Source: Paenibacillus sp. BK033 (lineage in GTDB: Bacteria > Bacillota > Bacilli > Paenibacillales > Paenibacillaceae). Taken from it: 40,874 bases of DNA. Every line of letters starts with the position of its first letter. The stretch's first letter is position 1. The stretch covers positions 1 through 40,874 of the forward strand of contig NZ_SLVP01000018.1 of assembly GCF_004345425.1 (NCBI RefSeq), in the 5' to 3' direction. The position numbers and the translations under genes are program-made. Under the pieces are notes generated by a model. It ran no database searches and was not told where the DNA came from. It was given only the letters and a program-made list of their open reading frames with translations. Below, in pieces: positions 7,612-16,037 of this stretch.

Positions 7612-9147
7612 TTACTTCTGAATCAATGTTGTACCTGTCATTTCGGCTGGCTTAGCCAGTTCGAGCAGGTCAAGAACCGTTGGAGCCAGGTCAGCCAAGA
7701 TGCCGCCTTCGCGAAGCTCTCCGCCAGCGACTGTAACGATGCAAGGAACCGGATTCGTCGTATGCGCCGTGAACGGACGGCCGTTCTCGTCGAATACCAT
7801 ATCCGCGTTGCCGTGGTCAGCCGTGATAATGGCTACGCCGCCTTTTGCAAGGACAGCTTCAACCACTTGGCCAAGACACTCATCTGTTGCTTCTACCGCT
7901 TTGATAGTTGGTTCCAGCATGCCGGAGTGACCAACCATGTCAGGGTTAGCAAAGTTCAAGATGATGGCATCATGCTTGTCAGCTTCTATCTCTCTTACTG
8001 CGGCTGCAGCAACTTCATAAGCGCTCATCTCAGGCTGCAAGTCATAAGTTGCAACTTTAGGCGAATTGATCAGTACGCGAGTCTCACCCGGAAGTTCGAC
8101 GTCGCGGCCGCCGCTGAAGAAGAAGGTAACATGCGGATATTTCTCGGTTTCCGCAATACGAAGCTGCTTCTTGTTGTTTTGAACAAGCACTTCGCCAAGG
8201 GTATTATCCAAATTCTTAGGAGAGTAGGCCACATAACCGTCAATGGATTCACTGAACAGCGTCAGGCAAACAAAGTACAGGTTTTTAGGGCATTTCTCGC
8301 CACGGTCGAAACCGCGGAAATCCGCATTGGTAAACACTTGGCCAAGCTGGATGGCACGGTCAGGACGGAAGTTGAAGAAGACGATGGAATCTTCCGATTC
8401 AACCAGGCCTACCGGCTCATCATTCTCGCCTACGATAACCGTTGGCATAACGAATTCATCATAAACGGATTTTTCGTAGGACTCAACGACAGCCTTGATT
8501 GGATCCGTGTACTTAGGACCTTCGCCGTAAACCATTGCGCGGTAAGACTTCTCCGTACGCTCCCAACGCTTGTCGCGGTCCATTGCGTAATAGCGGCCTT
8601 GAACGGTAGCGATCCGGCCTACGCCCACTTCTTCAATCTTCGCTTGCAGCTGTTCCAGGTAACCTTTCGCGCTGTCTGGAGCGACGTCGCGGCCGTCGAG
8701 GAAGGCATGCACGAATACTTCGTTCAGCTCCTCTTTCTTAGCCAGTTCCAGCAGAGCGAACAGGTGAGCAATATGGCTGTGTACGCCGCCATCGGACAAC
8801 AAGCCGTACAAATGAAGCTTCTTGCCGTTTGCTTTCGCGTGGCGAACGGCCCCGAGAAGCGTCTCGTTATCGAAAAATTCGCCGTCGCGGATCGACTTCG
8901 AGATGCGGGTCAGATCCTGATACACGATGCGCCCTGCGCCGATGTTCAGGTGACCAACCTCGGAGTTGCCCATTTGGCCGTCCGGCAGACCTACTGCTTC
9001 GCCGGAAGCAGTAAGGGTTGTATGCGGATAAGTCGACCAGTAGCGGTCATAGTTTGGTTTTTTCGCCTGCGCAACCGCATTGCCGGTAACGTCGTCGCGA
9101 AGTCCAAAGCCGTCAAGAATAATCAGTGCAACTGGTTTCGGAGCCAT
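7612..9147 (-). CDS. gpmI: 2,3-bisphosphoglycerate-independent phosphoglycerate mutase
   Basis: This enzyme interconverts 3- and 2-phosphoglycerate through a Mn-dependent phosphoserine and belongs to the alkaline phosphatase superfamily. The 511 residues match the family. The start is ATG 9147 (MAPKPVALIILDGFG); an in-frame extension of 34 codons overlaps tpiA and has no homology. Metal-binding Asp12 lies in LDGFG, and the catalytic Ser62 in QMGNSEVGHLNIGAGR. Also visible are HGNADMV and the HTTNPVP block near the C-terminus. The gene follows tpiA with one base between stop and start, so translation is probably coupled. Confidence 0.98.
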   Translation of the reverse strand: MAPKPVALIILDGFGLRDDVTGNAVAQAKKPNYDRYWSTYPHTTLTASGEAVGLPDGQMGNSEVGHLNIGAGRIVYQDLTRISKSIRDGEFFDNETLLGAVRHAKANGKKLHLYGLLSDGGVHSHIAHLFALLELAKKEELNEVFVHAFLDGRDVAPDSAKGYLEQLQAKIEEVGVGRIATVQGRYYAMDRDKRWERTEKSYRAMVYGEGPKYTDPIKAVVESYEKSVYDEFVMPTVIVGENDEPVGLVESEDSIVFFNFRPDRAIQLGQVFTNADFRGFDRGEKCPKNLYFVCLTLFSESIDGYVAYSPKNLDNTLGEVLVQNNKKQLRIAETEKYPHVTFFFSGGRDVELPGETRVLINSPKVATYDLQPEMSAYEVAAAAVREIEADKHDAIILNFANPDMVGHSGMLEPTIKAVEATDECLGQVVEAVLAKGGVAIITADHGNADMVFDENGRPFTAHTTNPVPCIVTVAGGELREGGILADLAPTVLDLLELAKPAEMTGTTLIQK

Positions 9148-9148
9148 C

Positions 9149-9904
9149 TTACTTGGCCCCCTCGACGAGTGCGATGTAGGAAGCCGGTTCAAGCGATGCG
9201 CCGCCGACAAGAGCGCCGTCGATGTCCGCTTGTCCCATGTATTCCGCAACGTTGTTCGGTTTTACGCTGCCGCCGTATTGGATACGAACCGCATCAGCTG
9301 TCGCCGCATCGTACAGATCGGCAACAACGCTGCGGATGTAGCCGATAACGTCTTGCGCGTCTTCGGATGTCGAGGATTTGCCGGTGCCGATCGCCCAGAT
9401 TGGCTCGTAAGCAATAACCACTTCAGCCGCTTGAGCCGCCGACAGGCCTTTGAAAGCCGCTTCGGTCTGCACTTTGCAGACATCCTTCGTTTGGTCAGCT
9501 TCGCGCTCTTCGAGCTTCTCGCCTACGCAAACGATTGGCGTGATGCCGTGTTTGAATGCCGCGTGCATTTTTTTGTTAACGATCTCGTCTGTTTCAGCGA
9601 AGTAAGCACGACGCTCGGAGTGACCGATAATTACGTATTTAACGCCCAGATCCTTCAGCATTACGCCGCTAATTTCGCCAGTGAAGGCACCGTTGTCTTC
9701 GAAGTGCAGGTTCTGCGCGCCGATTGCGATCGACGTACCTTTCGCTGCTTCAACAAGCGCCGGAAGAGTCGTGTAAGGAGCGCAAATGACGCTTTCTACG
9801 CCGGCAACTTCGGCTTTGCCTTTCACTTCGGAAAAGAACGATACGGCTTCGGAAACGGTCTTGAACATTTTCCAGTTACCCGCAATGATAGGTGTTCTGC
9901 TCAT
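9149..9904 (-). CDS. tpiA: triosephosphate isomerase
   Basis: This TIM-barrel enzyme interconverts dihydroxyacetone phosphate and glyceraldehyde 3-phosphate. The 251 residues are full length. The active site is complete: Asn10 and Lys12 in GNWKM, His95 in IIGHSERR, and Glu167 in AYEPIWAIGTG, with the phosphate loop YGGSVKP and GALVGGAS near the end. AGGGA precedes ATG 9904. It lies 43 bases after pgk. Confidence 0.99.
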   Translation of the reverse strand: MSRTPIIAGNWKMFKTVSEAVSFFSEVKGKAEVAGVESVICAPYTTLPALVEAAKGTSIAIGAQNLHFEDNGAFTGEISGVMLKDLGVKYVIIGHSERRAYFAETDEIVNKKMHAAFKHGITPIVCVGEKLEEREADQTKDVCKVQTEAAFKGLSAAQAAEVVIAYEPIWAIGTGKSSTSEDAQDVIGYIRSVVADLYDAATADAVRIQYGGSVKPNNVAEYMGQADIDGALVGGASLEPASYIALVEGAK

Positions 9905-9947
9905 CGTATATTCCCTCGTTTCTTAAGTATATAGTTGAATCTATTTA

Positions 9948-11129
9948 CTATTTATCGTTAAGAGCTACAACGCCCGGGAGTGCTTTGCCTTCCATGAACT
10001 CCAGGGAAGCGCCGCCGCCAGTCGAGATATGATCCATTTTGTCCGCCACGCCGAATTTCTCAGCTGCCGCAGCGGAGTCGCCGCCGCCGATTACCGTGTA
10101 ACCCGCTGTTTCCGCGCAAGCGTTAGCAACCGCACGCGTACCGTGGGAGAATGGTTCGATTTCGAATACGCCCATCGGCCCGTTCCAAACAACCAGCTTG
10201 GAGTTTTTGATGACGTCAGCGTAAATTTCGCGAGTTTTAGGACCGATGTCGATGCCTTCCCAGTCAGCAGGGATGCCGTCTACGTCAACGATCTTCGTGT
10301 TAGCGTCTTTGCTGAATTCGTCGGTGATTACGATATCAACAGGAATCAGGAAGTTTTTGCCGAGCGATTTCGCTTTCTCGATGAACTCAAGAGCCAGATC
10401 CAGCTTGGAGTTGTCCACGAGCGATTGACCGATTTCATGTCCCTGTGCTTTGAAGAAGGTGTAAGACAGGCCGCCACCGATGATGATGTTGTCAGCGATC
10501 TCGATCATTTTGTTAATCACGTCGATTTTGTCTTTTACTTTCGAACCGCCAACGATTGCCGTGAAAGGACGCTCAGGGTTGTTCAGCGCTTTGCCGAGAA
10601 CATCAAGCTCGCGCTCCATCAAGAGGCCCGATACAGCAGGCAGGTAGTGCGCAATGCCTTCTGTCGAAGCATGGGCACGGTGAGCGGCGCCAAACGCATC
10701 GTTTACGAACAGATCAGCCAGCTCGGCGAATTGCTTAGCCAGTTCCGGATCGTTCTTTTCTTCGCCCGCATGGAAACGAACGTTCTCAAGCAAGAGTACG
10801 TCGCCGTTATTCAGCGCGTTAACTTGTGCTTTCACTTCTTCACCAACGGAGTCGTTAGCTTTGACAACCGGTTTGCCCAGAAGCTCGGACAGACGTACAG
10901 CGGAAGCGGTGTGACGCAGCTCTTCAACCACTTCACCGTTTGGACGGCCAAGGTGGCTCGCGAGGATAACTTTAGCGCCTTTTTCGATCAAATAGTTAAT
11001 CGTAGGAAGCGTTTCGCGGATACGCTTGTCGTCAGTAATTTTGCCATCTTCGAGTGGTACGTTGAAATCGACGCGTACAAATACGCGTTTGCCTGCTACT
11101 TCTACGTCACGAACACTTTTCTTATTCAA
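9948..11129 (-). CDS. pgk: phosphoglycerate kinase
   Basis: It transfers phosphate from 1,3-bisphosphoglycerate to ADP. The 393 residues are full length and comprise two Rossmann-like domains. Marks are RVDFNVPLEDGKITDD, the LASHLGRPNGE block, FVNDAFGAAHRAHAST, AIVGGSKVKDKI, and the C-terminal nucleotide region GGGDSAAAAEKFG with DHISTGGGASLEF. The start is a TTG (11129) giving MNKKSVRD, with GGAGG eight bases upstream. A strong terminator-like hairpin (11198-11225) stands between gapA and pgk. Confidence 0.98.
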   Translation of the reverse strand: MNKKSVRDVEVAGKRVFVRVDFNVPLEDGKITDDKRIRETLPTINYLIEKGAKVILASHLGRPNGEVVEELRHTASAVRLSELLGKPVVKANDSVGEEVKAQVNALNNGDVLLLENVRFHAGEEKNDPELAKQFAELADLFVNDAFGAAHRAHASTEGIAHYLPAVSGLLMERELDVLGKALNNPERPFTAIVGGSKVKDKIDVINKMIEIADNIIIGGGLSYTFFKAQGHEIGQSLVDNSKLDLALEFIEKAKSLGKNFLIPVDIVITDEFSKDANTKIVDVDGIPADWEGIDIGPKTREIYADVIKNSKLVVWNGPMGVFEIEPFSHGTRAVANACAETAGYTVIGGGDSAAAAEKFGVADKMDHISTGGGASLEFMEGKALPGVVALNDK

Positions 11130-11197
11130 TGGTGTTGCCTCCCTGATAATGAAGTTGAAAGCCTATATAAGATAAAGCCTATAACAGCAGTAAAAAA

Positions 11198-11225
11198 GGC
11201 GTTCCTTCTCGCAAGAAGGAACGCC
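11198..11225 (-). terminator. hairpin terminator between gapA and pgk
   Basis: A perfect 12-bp stem GGCGTTCCTTCT/AGAAGGAACGCC with a four-base loop is followed on the minus strand by TTTTTTACTG. It sits inside the gene order gapA-pgk, so it should stop or attenuate transcription coming from cggR-gapA. Two further palindromes precede it: TCCCGGAG/CTCCGGGA at 11268-11289 and TCCACTTAAGTGGA at about 11237-11250. Confidence 0.8.
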
Positions 11226-11328
11226 CTCGCCTAATATCCACTTAAGTGGAGCCGCAGACTAAGCGTATCCCGGAGCATCAACTCCGGGACGAAAGCGTTC
11301 CATGCAATTGTGGAATAGCGTGTGTATC

Positions 11329-12333
<1,005 letters not shown>

Positions 12334-12410
12334 TTTAAATTCCTCCTAAGCTTTTAAATGACTATGGTATATATTTCAAAACGTTCTGCAGCAGAGCCTG
12401 CCGCAAATCG

Positions 12411-13457
12411 TTAAGATAACGACTGCTGCTGTTCATCGATAATCGCGGAAATCTCAAGAGCTGCCGCTTCATCGGTAACAAGTACGTCATTGTGCCCAAA
12501 TTTCATGATGGCTGCTATAGCTTCGCCTTTGCTATGGCCGCCTGCCACTCCTATAACAACTTCAGTCTTCACAATATCCTCGAGTCGTAATCCTACGGTC
12601 TGCATTTTGTGAACAACCTCGCCGTTACGGTCGAAATAAAAACCGAAAGCTTCAGCCAATGCGCCATCCGCGGCCATCGCCTTCACCAGTTCAGGATTCA
12701 GCTTTCTGCGCCGGGCCATCACCATAGCGTCCCCGATCCCGTGTACGACGATTCGGGCGCTTCGGACAACCTCGACAATATCGCGGATATTCGGCTCCTG
12801 CATCATGGAGGCGTAGGCTTCGTCACCAAGATGATCCGGCACATGGAGCATCCGGTAATTGGCGCCTGTACGCTTTGCCATTGTCGATGCAATGGTATTG
12901 GCTTGGTAATCGAGACTTTCGCCAAGTCCGCCTCTCGCCGGCACAAACCAGTTGTTCTTCAGCGGCGCTGTCGAAGTTAATTGGTTAGCGACCTGAGCGA
13001 TCGTCGTTCCGCCGGTTACGGCCACGACATCGTGTGGCTCCATCACTTTGCGAAGCACTTGGCAAGCCGCTCTTCCGAGCTCCCGCTTCGATTGCTCCGA
13101 ATCCTCGGAATCGCCTGCTACAACAATGACCTGCGATAATCCGAAGTGACTCCTGATCTTCTCTTCCAGATCGGACAGCCCGAATAACGTTTTGTAGAAG
13201 GGCTCCAATTGCTCAAGCAATTGCTTGCCCGCTTCACTGATCCGCATTCCCGCCGTATGAATCTCCAGCAGCCCTTGCGATTTCAGCAAATCCGTTTCCG
13301 CCCTCAGCACCCGTTCCGTCATCCCTAAGGAATTGGCGAGCATCCTCCGGCCGATCAGATCGGACAACATGACTTGGCGCAATATCGAGTAACGCTTCTT
13401 CATTACGTCAAGCAAATCTGGGAGAAGCTGCTGCTGCAGCTCAATAATGTGACGCAT
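12411..13457 (-). CDS. cggR: central glycolytic genes regulator CggR
   Basis: This is a SorC/DeoR-type repressor of the lower glycolytic genes. In Bacillus, fructose 1,6-bisphosphate relieves it. The 348 residues contain an N-terminal helix-turn-helix (about 28-65: LIGRRMLANSLGMTERVLRAET) and a C-terminal SorC sugar-phosphate-binding domain from about residue 95, with VAVTGGTTIAQVAN and GVAGGHSKGEAI. The start ATG 13457 has GGTGGAG about 11 bases upstream. It is the first gene of the glycolytic block, and a matched operator and promoter lie at 13510-13579. Confidence 0.96.
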   Translation of the reverse strand: MRHIIELQQQLLPDLLDVMKKRYSILRQVMLSDLIGRRMLANSLGMTERVLRAETDLLKSQGLLEIHTAGMRISEAGKQLLEQLEPFYKTLFGLSDLEEKIRSHFGLSQVIVVAGDSEDSEQSKRELGRAACQVLRKVMEPHDVVAVTGGTTIAQVANQLTSTAPLKNNWFVPARGGLGESLDYQANTIASTMAKRTGANYRMLHVPDHLGDEAYASMMQEPNIRDIVEVVRSARIVVHGIGDAMVMARRRKLNPELVKAMAADGALAEAFGFYFDRNGEVVHKMQTVGLRLEDIVKTEVVIGVAGGHSKGEAIAAIMKFGHNDVLVTDEAAALEISAIIDEQQQSLS

Positions 13458-13509
13458 CCTCTACTTTTCACTCCACCCGTCAATAGGCGTAATGGGCTTT
13501 CAGGGGATG

Positions 13510-13545
13510 GACGTTAAACGTCCCGCATACTCACTTTAAGTCCCA
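13510..13545 (-). promoter_or_regulatory. CggR operator
   Basis: The minus strand reads TGGGAC-N6-TGAG-N4-CGGGAC-N6-CGTC. The Bacillus CggR operator is known as CGGGAC-N6-TGTC-N4-CGGGAC-N6-TGTC, so the spacing is identical and both GGGAC half-sites are kept. The TGTC parts differ (TGAG and CGTC). It lies just downstream of the -10 at 13551-13556, where a bound repressor would block elongation or clearance. Confidence 0.85.
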
Positions 13546-13550
13546 CCTCT

Positions 13551-13579
13551 ATTTTAGCTAAAAACATTTCACATGGCAA
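13551..13579 (-). promoter_or_regulatory. cggR-gapA promoter
   Basis: The minus strand shows TTGCCA (13574-13579), a 17-base spacer and TAAAAT (13551-13556). Initiation is expected near 13544, at the edge of the CggR operator. Confidence 0.8.
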
Positions 13580-13593
13580 GTCAGCAATCGCTG

Positions 13594-13608
13594 ATGAAAG
13601 CGTTTGTA
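13594..13608. promoter_or_regulatory. possible cre (CcpA) site
   Basis: ATGAAAGCGTTTGTA matches the loose cre pattern WTGNAANCGNWNNCW at 14 of 15 positions. It lies about 15 bases upstream of the cggR -35, where CcpA sites tend to activate. One mismatch and no independent evidence keep this tentative. Confidence 0.35.
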
Positions 13609-13644
13609 TTCACGATTTGCTCAAATTTATTTTTCTCATCTGCC

Positions 13645-13673
13645 TTGCTTTCTACAATAGAATCGCGTATACT
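13645..13673 (+). promoter_or_regulatory. tRNA-Arg promoter
   Basis: TTGCTT (13645-13650), a 17-base spacer and TATACT (13668-13673) lie about 30 bases before the tRNA. The cggR and tRNA-Arg promoters are divergent here. Confidence 0.7.
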
Positions 13674-13704
13674 AAGTTTTGCTGTTGCTTTCTTATGCAA
13701 ATAT

Positions 13705-13779
13705 GCGCCCGTGGTCCAATGGATATGACGTAGGCCTCCGGAGCCTGAGATCTAGGTTCGATTCCTAGCGGGCGCGCCA
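13705..13779 (+). tRNA. tRNA-Arg (CCG)
   Basis: Acceptor GCGCCCG pairs fully with CGGGCGC, followed by discriminator G and an encoded CCA. The anticodon loop CTCCGGA gives anticodon CCG, reading CGG. T arm: CTAGGTTCGATTCCTAG. Confidence 0.96.
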
Positions 13780-13817
13780 TTCAACCTTATTTTAACGCCA
13801 TACATAACATGAACATA

Positions 13818-13840
13818 AACCGTCCTCGATGAGGACGGTT
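13818..13840 (+). terminator. tRNA-Arg terminator
   Basis: A 10-bp stem AACCGTCCTC/GAGGACGGTT with loop GAT is followed by TTTTTAATTTTT. Confidence 0.9.
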
Positions 13841-13865
13841 TTTTTAATTTTTATAAAAAATTGAG

Positions 13866-13882
13866 TTTGACTATCTTTGACT
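13866..13882. promoter_or_regulatory. CtsR operator of clpP
   Basis: TTTGACT-ATC-TTTGACT is the reverse complement of AGTCAAA-GAT-AGTCAAA, a perfect match to the CtsR heptad direct repeat (A/G)GTCAAA-NAN-(A/G)GTCAAA. It overlaps the clpP -35, so CtsR binding should block the promoter until heat or other protein stress. Confidence 0.92.
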
Positions 13883-13905
13883 TTTGTTTGATCATCCGCT
13901 AGAAT
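13877..13905 (+). promoter_or_regulatory. clpP promoter
   Basis: TTGACT (13877-13882), a 17-base spacer and TAGAAT (13900-13905). The -35 is part of the CtsR box. Confidence 0.82.
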
Positions 13906-13950
13906 GGGAATCAGTAATATCATCTTTGCTATTTTGAGGAGGGGACTTGG

Positions 13951-14538
13951 TTGGATATGAATTTCGTTCCTATGGTTATTGAACAGAGCAATCGCGGAGA
14001 ACGCGCTTACGACATTTACTCCCGCCTTCTGAAGGATCGCATCATCTTCCTCGGGTCAGGCGTAAACGACGTAGTAGCCAACTCCATTATCGCTCAGATG
14101 CTGTTCCTTGCAGCAGAAGATCCCGAGAAAGACATTTCTCTCTACATTAACAGCCCTGGCGGATCCATTACGGCAGGCATGGCTATCTATGATACGATGC
14201 AATACATTAAACCCGATGTTTCGACAATTTGCGTCGGCATGGCGGCATCGATGGGCGCTTTCCTGCTCACGGCCGGAGCCAAAGGCAAGCGTTATGCGCT
14301 CCCGAACAGCGAAGTGATGATCCATCAACCGCTTGGCGGCGCCGAAGGTCAAGCAAGCGATATCGAGATCCGCGCCCGCCGCATTATCAAAATGCGCGAC
14401 AAGCTGAACGGCATCCTGGCTGAGCGTTCCGGACAACCTCTCGAGCGCATCGAGAAGGATACCGACCGCGATTACTTCATGAGCGCGGAAGAAGCGCGGC
14501 AATACGGTCTGGTTGACAAAGTCATCGAGCGTATCTAA
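13951..14538 (+). CDS. clpP: ATP-dependent Clp protease proteolytic subunit
   Basis: This serine peptidase forms the 14-mer chamber that degrades proteins delivered by ClpX, ClpC or ClpE, including tmRNA-tagged ones. The catalytic triad is complete: Ser100 in GMAASMGAF, His125 in MIHQPLGG and Asp174 in DTDRD (numbering from the TTG start). The TTG at 13951 has AGGAGG eight bases upstream and gives 195 residues. ATG 13957 (MNFVPMVIEQ) matches the Bacillus N-terminus but is 14 bases from the ribosome site; either is possible. The CtsR box makes it a class III heat-shock gene. Confidence 0.98.
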   Translation: MDMNFVPMVIEQSNRGERAYDIYSRLLKDRIIFLGSGVNDVVANSIIAQMLFLAAEDPEKDISLYINSPGGSITAGMAIYDTMQYIKPDVSTICVGMAASMGAFLLTAGAKGKRYALPNSEVMIHQPLGGAEGQASDIEIRARRIIKMRDKLNGILAERSGQPLERIEKDTDRDYFMSAEEARQYGLVDKVIERI

Positions 14539-14549
14539 CACGCAACTAC

Positions 14550-14591
14550 AAAAAGCGGCTGTACATGGATCTCCATGACAGCCGCTTTTTT
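14550..14591 (+). terminator. clpP terminator
   Basis: The stem AAAAGCGGCTGT/ACAGCCGCTTTT, with an inner CATGGA/TCCATG stem, is followed by TTTTGTCGTTTTTT. Confidence 0.92.
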
Positions 14592-14619
14592 TGTCGTTTT
14601 TTAAATGCCAAAGAAAAAA

Positions 14620-14662
14620 GGACTATCCCATTGTCATTCAGAATGATGACTCGGGACACCCC
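14620..14662 (-). terminator. terminator after the HPr/Crh gene
   Basis: The minus strand has GGGGTGTCCC pairing with GGGATAGTCC (one mismatch and some G-U) around an inner GTCATTC/GAATGAC-type stem, then TTTTTTCTTT. It faces the clpP terminator. Confidence 0.75.
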
Positions 14663-14675
14663 TCTTTGTCGGTTC

Positions 14676-14945
14676 TTATTGGTTCTCCAGCTCTTCTTTG
14701 CTGACGAGCGCGACTAAAGCGTTTACAGCCTGTTCTGCATCCGAACCCTCTGCGCTGATATGAATCTCTGTGCCCGAGCTGATCGCAAGGCTCATGATAC
14801 CCATAATGGATTTTGCGTTTACTTTCTTGTCGTCTTTCTCAACAAATACTTCGGAGGAAAATTTGTTCGCTTCTTGAACGAATAATGCGGCAGGTCTAGC
14901 GTGCAAACCTGTTTTTAGACGAACGACAACCGGTAGCCTTGTCAT
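14676..14945 (-). CDS. HPr-family protein at the crh locus, with His15 and Ser46
   Basis: This 89-residue protein lies where Bacillus carries crh, after yvcK and whiA. ATG 14945 is chosen because GGGGG lies 10 bases upstream. Most of the sequence resembles Crh (RLKTGL.ARPAALFVQEAN, VNAKSIMG). Crh of B. subtilis has Gln15 and cannot be phosphorylated by Enzyme I. Here residue 15 is His (KTGLHARPA), so both the PTS site and the HPr kinase site Ser46 (NAKSIMG) are present. It could act as a true HPr, as a CcpA corepressor, or both. hprK and ppaX, which would modify Ser46, are in the same window. It has its own promoter candidate at 15070-15097. Confidence 0.93.
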   Translation of the reverse strand: MTRLPVVVRLKTGLHARPAALFVQEANKFSSEVFVEKDDKKVNAKSIMGIMSLAISSGTEIHISAEGSDAEQAVNALVALVSKEELENQ

Positions 14946-15069
14946 GGTAACCATACCCCCTATATTATAATAAGCCTGGCAATTTCGCTTCAATGCTCAG
15001 CCTGACATGACTAATAACTTTAAAATGCAGCATGACGCCTTGTATAAGACTTTTTGTTCATATTATATC

Positions 15070-15097
15070 ATTATACCATCTGATGCACTAGGTTAAA
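15070..15097 (-). promoter_or_regulatory. promoter candidate of the HPr/Crh gene
   Basis: The minus strand has TTTAAC (15092-15097), a 16-base spacer and TATAAT (15070-15075). A second TATAAT lies at 15062-15067. The leader is about 120 bases long. Confidence 0.5.
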
Positions 15098-15100
15098 AGT

Positions 15101-16030
15101 TTAGCCATTGCGGATTTTTTCCGCAAGTTCATCAATTTTCCGCAGCCGATGGTTAACGCCGGATTTGCTTACGGTCCCCTTCAGCATCTCCCCAACTTCC
15201 TTCAGGTTCATATCCGGATGCTGGAGCCTGATTTCGGCAACCTCTCTAAGCTTATCGGGAAGATTGTTTAATCCGATTTCCTTCTGCAGCAGCTTGATAT
15301 TGTCGATTTGTCTGACCGCCGCGCCAATCGTTTTGTTCAGGTTTGCCGTTTCGCAGTTCACGATCCGGTTAACCGAGTTCCGCATGTCGCGCATGATGCG
15401 GACATCCTCGAATTTGAACAAGGCCTGATGGGCGCCGATAATGTTCAGCAGCTCGATAATTTTCTCGCCCTCTTTGATGTAGAACACAAAGCCCTTCTTC
15501 CGCTCGATACATCTCGCGTTCAGCCCAAACTTGTTGGCCAGCTCAACCAGCGCCTCGCAGTGCTCCTCGTACATCGATGAAATTTCAAGATGGTAAGAAG
15601 AGCCTTCCGGGTTGTTGACGGAGCCGCCGGCAAGGAATGCCCCGCGCAGATAAGATCGTTTGCAGCATGGCTTTTTGATGATTTCTTTATCAATACCCAA
15701 ATTAAACACAAAACCCTCGGATACGATTCTCAGCTCACTTAGTATCTCCTGTACCTTCGTCGGAATTCTGACGATATATACATTATTTTTTTTGAGGCGC
15801 ATTTTTTTACGGACGAGCAATTCCGTATGCACTTCAAAATGTTTTTTCACCAAGGAGTAGATCCGGCGGGCAATCGCCGCGTTTTCGGTTGAGATGTCGA
15901 GGACGACTTTGCGGCTGGAGACGCTGACCGAGCCATTCATTCGAATGAGTGCGGACAATTCAGCACGTTCACAGCAGGTATCCGCCTCAACCATCGTCAG
16001 CTCTTTCTTCGTTTGGGCCGCAAATGACAT
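15101..16030 (-). CDS. whiA: DNA-binding protein WhiA
   Basis: The 309 residues are the normal length. WhiA joins an N-terminal degenerate LAGLIDADG homing-endonuclease fold (about 1-210, including YLRGAFLAGGSVNNPEGSSYHLEI) to a C-terminal helix-turn-helix (about 220-305, PDKLREVAEIRLQHPDMNLKEVGEML...SGVNHRLRKI). In actinobacteria it controls sporulation septation. In Bacillus it affects cell division and chromosome segregation. GAGGTG precedes ATG 16030. It follows yvcK by seven bases in the rapZ-yvcK-whiA-crh order. Confidence 0.97.
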   Translation of the reverse strand: MSFAAQTKKELTMVEADTCCERAELSALIRMNGSVSVSSRKVVLDISTENAAIARRIYSLVKKHFEVHTELLVRKKMRLKKNNVYIVRIPTKVQEILSELRIVSEGFVFNLGIDKEIIKKPCCKRSYLRGAFLAGGSVNNPEGSSYHLEISSMYEEHCEALVELANKFGLNARCIERKKGFVFYIKEGEKIIELLNIIGAHQALFKFEDVRIMRDMRNSVNRIVNCETANLNKTIGAAVRQIDNIKLLQKEIGLNNLPDKLREVAEIRLQHPDMNLKEVGEMLKGTVSKSGVNHRLRKIDELAEKIRNG

Positions 16031-16037
16031 CGCTTGT

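Noticed and set aside
6286..9348. A 1020-codon open frame on the plus strand across eno and gpmI
   Set aside because: It is antisense to two clear enzymes, has no domain or sensible composition, and arises from codon bias in highly expressed genes.
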